DNA from: Chryseobacterium camelliae
GTDB lineage: Bacteria > Bacteroidota > Bacteroidia > Flavobacteriales > Weeksellaceae
Reading direction: 5' to 3'
DNA: 64,000 nucleotides
NCBI RefSeq assembly: GCF_002770595.1
Contig: NZ_CP022986.1
Coordinates: 2,666,001 to 2,730,000, forward strand
Shown here piece after piece: positions 59,581-64,000 of the stretch (position 1 is its first letter; each line of letters begins with the position of its first letter). The notes below the pieces were generated by a model, which worked only from the letters and a program-made list of their open reading frames with translations, ran no database searches and was not told the origin of the DNA. A program made the position numbers and the translations under genes.

Positions 59581-60551
59581 TCCGAAGAAATTTTATCAAT
59601 GATTTTCTGAATATTGAGCTCTCCCAGGCATGCCCAGTCTCCCCTGAAGCATTCTTTATCGCCAAATACAGAGCATGGCCTGCAGGTAAGGTCCTTAACC
59701 TCAACCACATCATCTTCACTCTGCCCGAACCCTAAAAATCCGGCATACGGGTGCGTCTGCCCCCAAATGGAGACACACCGGGTTCCTGCGAGGCTGGCGA
59801 GATGCATATTGGCGGAATCCATGGAAATCATGAGTTCCAGTCCTGCAATGGTCCGAAGTTCTTCGGAAAGACTGAGCTTTCCGGCCAGGCTTACGGTATT
59901 GGGAATTTCTTTTTCCCACTGGCTGAGGGTTTCCGTTTCTTTAGGACCTCCTCCGAAAAAATAAATTTTTTTCTTCTGCGCCAGGATCCGGGCCAGTTCA
60001 TACGACTTTTCAAGAGGCAGCATTTTGCCTTTATGCTGGGCAAAAGGAGCGAAACCGATCCCTGATTTTGGATCTGCCTGTGGACGTAATGCATGGGTAA
60101 GCTCCACATGAAACCCCATCTTCCGGAATACATCTGCATACCGCTCCACTGTTTTTTTCAGCTGTGCTTTATCCAGGTTCCAGATATCTGTTAAATGTTC
60201 TTTTTCTTCTTTCCCTTTATTGATTTTAAACACTTTCAGCCCTCTCCTGCCGTAAATCTTATCCAGGACTTTTGTCCGGATTACATCATGGAGGTTGGCT
60301 ATGATATCCGGCTGAAACTCTTTGATCAGTTCGTGGGCCAGCCTTCTCAGGCCGAAAAACCCTTTGTAATCATCCAGGTCAATCCCTTTAAAGATAATAT
60401 TGGGAATCCCGGAGAACAGGCTTTCGAAATTTTTCCTGGACACCATAACAATTTCCACATCCGGATTCTGTTCCAGGAAATCACGGAAAACCGGGGCCGT
60501 CATAGCGACGTCACCAAATGCTGAAAAACGGTATGCTAAAATTCTTGTCAC
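59577..60551 (-). CDS. Family 9 glycosyltransferase (heptosyltransferase-like)
   Basis: A 324-residue GT-B protein of the ADP-heptose:LPS heptosyltransferase family (GT9). N-terminal RFSAFGDVAMTAPVFRDFL is the usual opening; the C-terminal ISMDSANMHLASLAGTRCVS and IWGQTHPYAGF are the nucleotide-sugar signature. Two cysteine groups near the end (CRPCSVFGDKECFRGDWAC) may bind a metal or form disulphides. Donor and acceptor are uncertain. It is flanked by sufE (six bases upstream) and a GT2 gene. Confidence 0.9.
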   Translation of the reverse strand: MTRILAYRFSAFGDVAMTAPVFRDFLEQNPDVEIVMVSRKNFESLFSGIPNIIFKGIDLDDYKGFFGLRRLAHELIKEFQPDIIANLHDVIRTKVLDKIYGRRGLKVFKINKGKEEKEHLTDIWNLDKAQLKKTVERYADVFRKMGFHVELTHALRPQADPKSGIGFAPFAQHKGKMLPLEKSYELARILAQKKKIYFFGGGPKETETLSQWEKEIPNTVSLAGKLSLSEELRTIAGLELMISMDSANMHLASLAGTRCVSIWGQTHPYAGFLGFGQSEDDVVEVKDLTCRPCSVFGDKECFRGDWACLGELNIQKIIDKISSE

Positions 60552-60557
60552 GGTCGG

Positions 60558-60980
60558 TTATGCCTTCAGCTGGTACGCAACAGCGTAAAATTTAATCTGT
60601 TTGGTCATAGCCATCAGTCCGTTGGCTCTGGACGGAGATAGAAATTCCTGTAATCCGATCTCAGAAATGAAATCAAAATCAGAATCCAGGATTTCCTGGG
60701 TGGAATGGCCGCTGTAAATGCTGGTAAGCAGTGAAACGATCCCTTTTGGGAGGATCCCGTCTGAATCTGCATCAAAATACAGCTTCCCGTCCCTGAATTC
60801 AGCATCGATCCATACTTTGCTCTGGCAGCCTTTGATGAGATTTTCATCAGACTTTTTATCTTCAGGCAGACCTTTCAGTTCTTTCCCAAGATCAATGATA
60901 TATTCATATTTCTGTTCCCAGTCTTCAAGAAAGGCAAATTCATCAATTATTTCCTGTTGTTTTTCTTTGATGCTTTTCAT
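60558..60980 (-). CDS. sufE: SufE, cysteine desulfuration activator
   Basis: A 140-residue SufE that takes persulfide from SufS and hands it to SufB. The acceptor Cys52 is in NLIKGCQSKVWI, as in E. coli SufE, and the C-terminal FLSPSRANGLMAM segment is conserved. It is separated from sufCD (start of window) by 60 kb and instead precedes two glycosyltransferase genes, with only six bases before GT9. Its own -7 element lies 17 bases upstream. Confidence 0.93.
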   Translation of the reverse strand: MKSIKEKQQEIIDEFAFLEDWEQKYEYIIDLGKELKGLPEDKKSDENLIKGCQSKVWIDAEFRDGKLYFDADSDGILPKGIVSLLTSIYSGHSTQEILDSDFDFISEIGLQEFLSPSRANGLMAMTKQIKFYAVAYQLKA

Positions 60981-60996
60981 AAATTTATTTATAATG

Positions 60997-61004
60997 CAAA
61001 GATA
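60997..61004 (-). promoter_or_regulatory. -7 element (TATCTTTG) for sufE-GT9-GT2
   Basis: Minus-strand TATCTTTG, 16 bases before the sufE ATG; no paired TTG at the usual spacing. Confidence 0.55.
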
Positions 61005-61102
61005 ACCAATTTTAGGAAGATATTCCTGAAACCATTTAACATAAATACAGGGTTAACCCTCCCTGAATCATCCCTTTAAAGGGATTTGAATAATTAATCC
61101 GG

Positions 61103-62194
61103 TTACTGTATTTTTTCAAAAACCTGCAGCAGTTTCGGCTCTTCATTTTCCCAGCACAATACTCCTGCTGCTTTTTCCAGTTCATACTGAAAGTTTTGGC
61201 GGCCTTTATCCAATATGTATCGGATGGCTTTGGCAATATTTTCAGGATGGTGGCTCTCAATAATTTCCCCTACATCAAACTGCTTTTTAATCTTCTGCAT
61301 TTCGGGCATGTCTGAAAGGATCACAGGCACGCGTGCCTGGATACAGTCGAGAACTTTATTCGGCAGGGAATAAAAATAGCTTTCGCCCCCGTTTTCTTCA
61401 ATGCTCATTCCACAGTCTGCGGTGAGGGTAACTAAACGCAGGTCTTCCGGTTTCAGCTTACCTAAAAACTTTACCTTATGCTGAAGGCCTTCCCGGATGA
61501 CCAGCTGTTCATACTCCTCTTTCCTGGGGCCATCCCCTGCAATCTTAAAGATCACATTTTCGAGGTGATGCATCGCGAGTATAGCTTTGTCAATGCCACG
61601 GAACGGATTGATCGCGCCCTGGTATAATACAATTTTCGGATTATTGTCCGGGATTTCAGAATTAAAACCTGCTTTCCTGGGGGCATTCTGGATGGCCACA
61701 GGATGCACATCATATTTTTTCCGGAACCACTGGGCATAGCTTCCGCTGGCGGTGATCATGAACTTGATCTTAGGAAGAATGGATTTTTCTGTGAACCGCC
61801 ATAATTTCTGTGACATTTTGCCCTGTATGGCAGGCATTTCGGAAAATATTTCATGACTGTCAAAAACCAGGGGTATATTCAGTTTTCTGGAAAGGATATA
61901 ATTGGGGACCAGGGCATCCAGATCATTGGCGTAAAGGATGGTATCGTGGCTGGCTTTTTTTTTCAGGATGCGGTAGAGCTTCCAGTTGAATTCAAAGTAG
62001 GCCGTTTTAAGGCTTTTTGAAGCCAATTTTATCCTTGAGAAAGGATATGGGCGGGACATTTCCTCGGCCCCGTTCCATGTATTGCCGATCAGCTCAATAT
62101 CATAACCGTTTTCATAGAGGGTCCTGCATACCTTTTCTATACGCTGGTCCGTATACAGGTTACTGAATGCTGAAATGATCAGTTTCCTATGCAT
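61103..62194 (-). CDS. Family 4 (GT-B) glycosyltransferase
   Basis: A 363-residue glycosyltransferase. The N-terminal domain has FSNLYTDQRIEKVCRTLYEN and LVFDSHEIFSEMP. The C-terminal donor-binding domain has VLYQGAINPFRGIDKAILAM and GMSIEENGGESYFYSLPNKV, which includes the E-x7-E type segment of GT4 enzymes. It probably acts in cell-surface polysaccharide or lipooligosaccharide assembly. Its start overlaps the upstream small membrane protein by eight bases, so the two are a unit. Confidence 0.88.
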   Translation of the reverse strand: MHRKLIISAFSNLYTDQRIEKVCRTLYENGYDIELIGNTWNGAEEMSRPYPFSRIKLASKSLKTAYFEFNWKLYRILKKKASHDTILYANDLDALVPNYILSRKLNIPLVFDSHEIFSEMPAIQGKMSQKLWRFTEKSILPKIKFMITASGSYAQWFRKKYDVHPVAIQNAPRKAGFNSEIPDNNPKIVLYQGAINPFRGIDKAILAMHHLENVIFKIAGDGPRKEEYEQLVIREGLQHKVKFLGKLKPEDLRLVTLTADCGMSIEENGGESYFYSLPNKVLDCIQARVPVILSDMPEMQKIKKQFDVGEIIESHHPENIAKAIRYILDKGRQNFQYELEKAAGVLCWENEEPKLLQVFEKIQ

Positions 62195-62417
62195 CGGCTT
62201 TCTTTCCTGCCATGAGGTGGTACAGCTGGATAAAGCAGATCAGTCCGTTGGGAATGATCACCGGCCAGAGCATTCCGCTGAATATCCCGTAGATCACAAA
62301 GCAGATGCATCCTATGAGATTAACGACCCTGATTTTCCGTACATCTTTCAGTATAAAACTCAGTACGATGAACAGCGAAGCTGAATATCCGATATAGGTT
62401 GCCATTTCAGGATTCAT
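62187..62417 (-). CDS. Small membrane protein (YgjV-like)
   Basis: A 76-residue protein with three hydrophobic segments, starting MNPEMATYIGYSASLFIVLS. The charged middle DVRKIRVVNLIGCICFVIYG resembles the Imp-YgjV inner-membrane family, which has a PQ-loop-like pattern; the match is by inspection only. The ATG at 62417 is preferred to an upstream TTG at 62423. It overlaps the following GT4 gene by eight bases. Confidence 0.7.
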   Translation of the reverse strand: MNPEMATYIGYSASLFIVLSFILKDVRKIRVVNLIGCICFVIYGIFSGMLWPVIIPNGLICFIQLYHLMAGKKADA

Positions 62418-62542
62418 AATCAAAATTTAGGGCCACAAACTTAATCATTTTCAGCAAGATAATAAAATTTTTTCTGCCATAAAGTCATTAATTGGTTTTT
62501 GGTAGAATATTTGTAATTTAGATAACGGATAAACGGTACCTC

Positions 62543-62550
62543 TACCTTTA
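62543..62550 (+). promoter_or_regulatory. Variant -7 element (TACCTTTA) before clpC
   Basis: TACCTTTA, one base off TAnnTTTG, 18 bases before the clpC ATG, identical to the octamer before fbaA. Confidence 0.35.
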
Positions 62551-62568
62551 TTCTAATTGAGACATACT

Positions 62569-64000
62569 ATGGATTATAAGTTTTCACAAGGTTTGAGCCA
62601 GGTGTTCAAACAAAGCAAGAGCGAAGCGAAGAGGCTGAAAAGTGAATTTCTTAATACAGAACATCTGCTTTTGGGGATTATAAAAACAGAAAACTCTGCA
62701 AAAGAAATCCTTCAGGGCCTGAATGCGGACTTAACACAGATCAGAAGAAAAATTGAAACTCTAAATACAGCAAGTCTTAATCCTGTTTCAGAGGAGGTGA
62801 GCAATATTTCCTTCACCAAGATGGCAGATCATGCCGTTAAACGTGCAGAACTGGAATGCCGGCAGTATAAAAGCAATGAAATCAATACCGTTCATTTGCT
62901 TCTTGGTATTCTGTACAAATATGAGGACCCAACCTCCAGCATCCTGGGAGCTTACGACGTTGATTATGAAGGCGTTTCAAGAGAGTATCAGACGATGCTC
63001 AAGAATTCCGGACAGGCACCTAAAATGAGTGCTTATGACGACGATGATGAAAGGGAAGATTTCGAGCAGATGAGAAAACCTTCCGGAAACCTGGGCGCAG
63101 GAAAAAGCAAAACTCCTACGCTGGATAACTTCGGAAGGGACTTAACTTCCTTAGCCAGAGACGGTAAACTGGATCCGGTTATCGGCCGTGAGAAGGAAAT
63201 CGAAAGGGTTTCACAGATCCTTTCCAGAAGGAAGAAAAACAACCCGCTGCTGATCGGTGAGCCCGGAGTAGGTAAATCTGCCATTGCAGAAGGGCTGGCT
63301 TTGAGGATTCAGCAGAAAAAAGTATCCAGGGTACTGTATGGGAAAAGGGTAATTACCCTTGACCTTGCCAGCCTCGTAGCCGGTACAAAATACAGGGGCC
63401 AGTTTGAGGAAAGGATGAAAGCGATCATGACGGAACTTGAAAAGAACCGTGACGTCATCCTCTTCATTGATGAGCTTCACACCATTGTGGGAGCAGGTAG
63501 CTCTACCGGAAGCCTGGATGCTTCCAATATGTTCAAGCCCGCACTGGCAAGAGGAGAAATCCAATGCATCGGGGCCACAACACTGGACGAATATCGACAG
63601 TACATCGAGAAAGACGGTGCATTGGAAAGAAGGTTCCAGAAAGTGATGGTAGAACCGACTTCCATTGATGAGACGATTCAGATCCTGAATCAGATCAAAG
63701 ATAAGTACGAAGAACACCATAATGTAATATACACTCCGGAAGCTATTGCCGCATGTGTTAACCTGACTTCGAGATACATTACGGACCGCTTTTTACCGGA
63801 CAAGGCTATTGATGCCATGGACGAGGCCGGTTCACGAGTGTATATCAAGAATATGAAAGTTCCTACGGAGATCATTGATTTTGAAAAGAAAATCGAAGAA
63901 ATTAAGGAACTGAAACAGAAAGCGGTAAAAGCTCAGGATTATCTGGAAGCCAGAAAGCTGAAGGACGAAGAAGAGCGCTTACAGATGGAACTGAATTCTG
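62569..64000 (+). CDS. clpC: ClpC, ATP-dependent protease unfoldase (5' part)
   Basis: The first 477 codons of a Hsp100/ClpC AAA+ unfoldase that feeds ClpP; the gene runs off the window. Two Clp-N repeats lie at about 1-70 (TEHLLLGII) and 80-145 ([13 protein letters not shown]), followed by an acidic linker. The first ATPase domain has Walker [16 protein letters not shown], Walker [16 protein letters not shown] and [22 protein letters not shown]. The middle domain at the right edge contains the UVR-type helix [18 protein letters not shown], which marks ClpC rather than ClpB. Confidence 0.95.
   Translation, partial: MDYKFSQGLSQVFKQSKSEAKRLKSEFLNTEHLLLGIIKTENSAKEILQGLNADLTQIRRKIETLNTASLNPVSEEVSNISFTKMADHAVKRAELECRQYKSNEINTVHLLLGILYKYEDPTSSILGAYDVDYEGVSREYQTMLKNSGQAPKMSAYDDDDEREDFEQMRKPSGNLGAGKSKTPTLDNFGRDLTSLARDGKLDPVIGREKEIERVSQILSRRKKNNPLLIGEPGVGKSAIAEGLALRIQQKKVSRVLYGKRVITLDLASLVAGTKYRGQFEERMKAIMTELEKNRDVILFIDELHTIVGAGSSTGSLDASNMFKPALARGEIQCIGATTLDEYRQYIEKDGALERRFQKVMVEPTSIDETIQILNQIKDKYEEHHNVIYTPEAIAACVNLTSRYITDRFLPDKAIDAMDEAGSRVYIKNMKVPTEIIDFEKKIEEIKELKQKAVKAQDYLEARKLKDEEERLQMELNS

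Noticed and set aside
1..64000. CRISPR arrays, insertion sequences, prophage genes, rRNA operons
   Set aside because: No regularly spaced repeats, transposase, integrase, phage structural genes or rRNA sequence were seen on either strand.

Overview
The window is a stretch of the main chromosome of a Bacteroidota, most likely a Flavobacteriia of the Chryseobacterium type (Weeksellaceae). The evidence is: proteins of recognisable flavobacterial families (DUF3078, S46 dipeptidyl peptidase, DUF2306, YARHG, fused SpmA/SpmB, DUF885 lipoprotein, single-domain ManC); no Shine-Dalgarno sequences in front of clear starts; and many copies of the Bacteroidota -7 promoter element TAnnTTTG, several with TTG 18-22 bases upstream. 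Genes are dense and lie on both strands. No insertion sequence, prophage, CRISPR array, rRNA operon or replication origin is visible, so this is ordinary core chromosome rather than an island.

Layout. 1-6.4 kb: end of sufC, sufD, a DUF3078 outer membrane barrel, a rhomboid protease, dprA and gdhA. 6.4-14.8 kb: mostly minus-strand genes. These are a small secreted Asn/Thr-rich protein, a Cys-cluster protein coupled to an inward-rectifier K+ channel, a truncated haemoglobin, a Ca2+/H+ antiporter, and a tight five-gene run hflX-DUF4919-CPA1 antiporter-alkD-DUF6122, followed by a META-domain protein. 14.8-21.4 kb: S46 peptidase, a YdeI-like protein, an acyl-CoA ligase, the ComM-like ATPase and a small hypothetical. 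21.7-23.7 kb: a compact plus-strand operon (HExxH protein, CsaA-like tRNA binder, polB-type exonuclease, DUF59/SufT-like protein). 23.7-32.7 kb: mercaptopyruvate sulfurtransferase, HMG-CoA lyase, pepT, thiL, a thioesterase, a BaiN-like flavoprotein, a DUF2306/YARHG pair and DUF2809.

32.7-44.6 kb: mutS, a JmjC-like cupin, a bestrophin, a SpoU methyltransferase, CBS-nadK, fbaA, accD, a DUF6973-like protein and the SpmA/SpmB fusion. 44.6-49.7 kb: an exbB-exbD-tonB energy-transduction set, an acidic hypothetical, a DUF885 lipoprotein and a broken DUF1398 gene. 49.7-57.1 kb: AraC regulator plus aldo/keto reductase, divergent nth/bcp, then a five-gene minus operon tolC-sprT-manC-hypothetical-GNAT. 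57.2-64 kb: folC, two tandem tRNA-Val(UAC), a cell-surface glycosyltransferase group with sufE, and the start of clpC.

Functional links: Fe-S assembly is spread over three places (sufCD, the DUF59 gene, sufE). DNA maintenance is represented by dprA, comM, alkD, mutS, nth and a DnaQ-fold exonuclease. Envelope functions include the TonB complex, TolC, manC, the glycosyltransferases and several lipoproteins. The points most worth a second look are a cysteine-free endonuclease III, an AccD without its zinc-finger cysteines, an aldo/keto reductase with an altered catalytic tetrad beside TATGGC direct repeats, a DUF1398 pseudogene with two single-base lesions, promoters that imply leaderless mRNAs, and a tRNA-Val pair with a compensatory acceptor-stem change. 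I did not find convincing evidence of an entirely new system; the closest candidate is the 21.7-23.7 kb operon.
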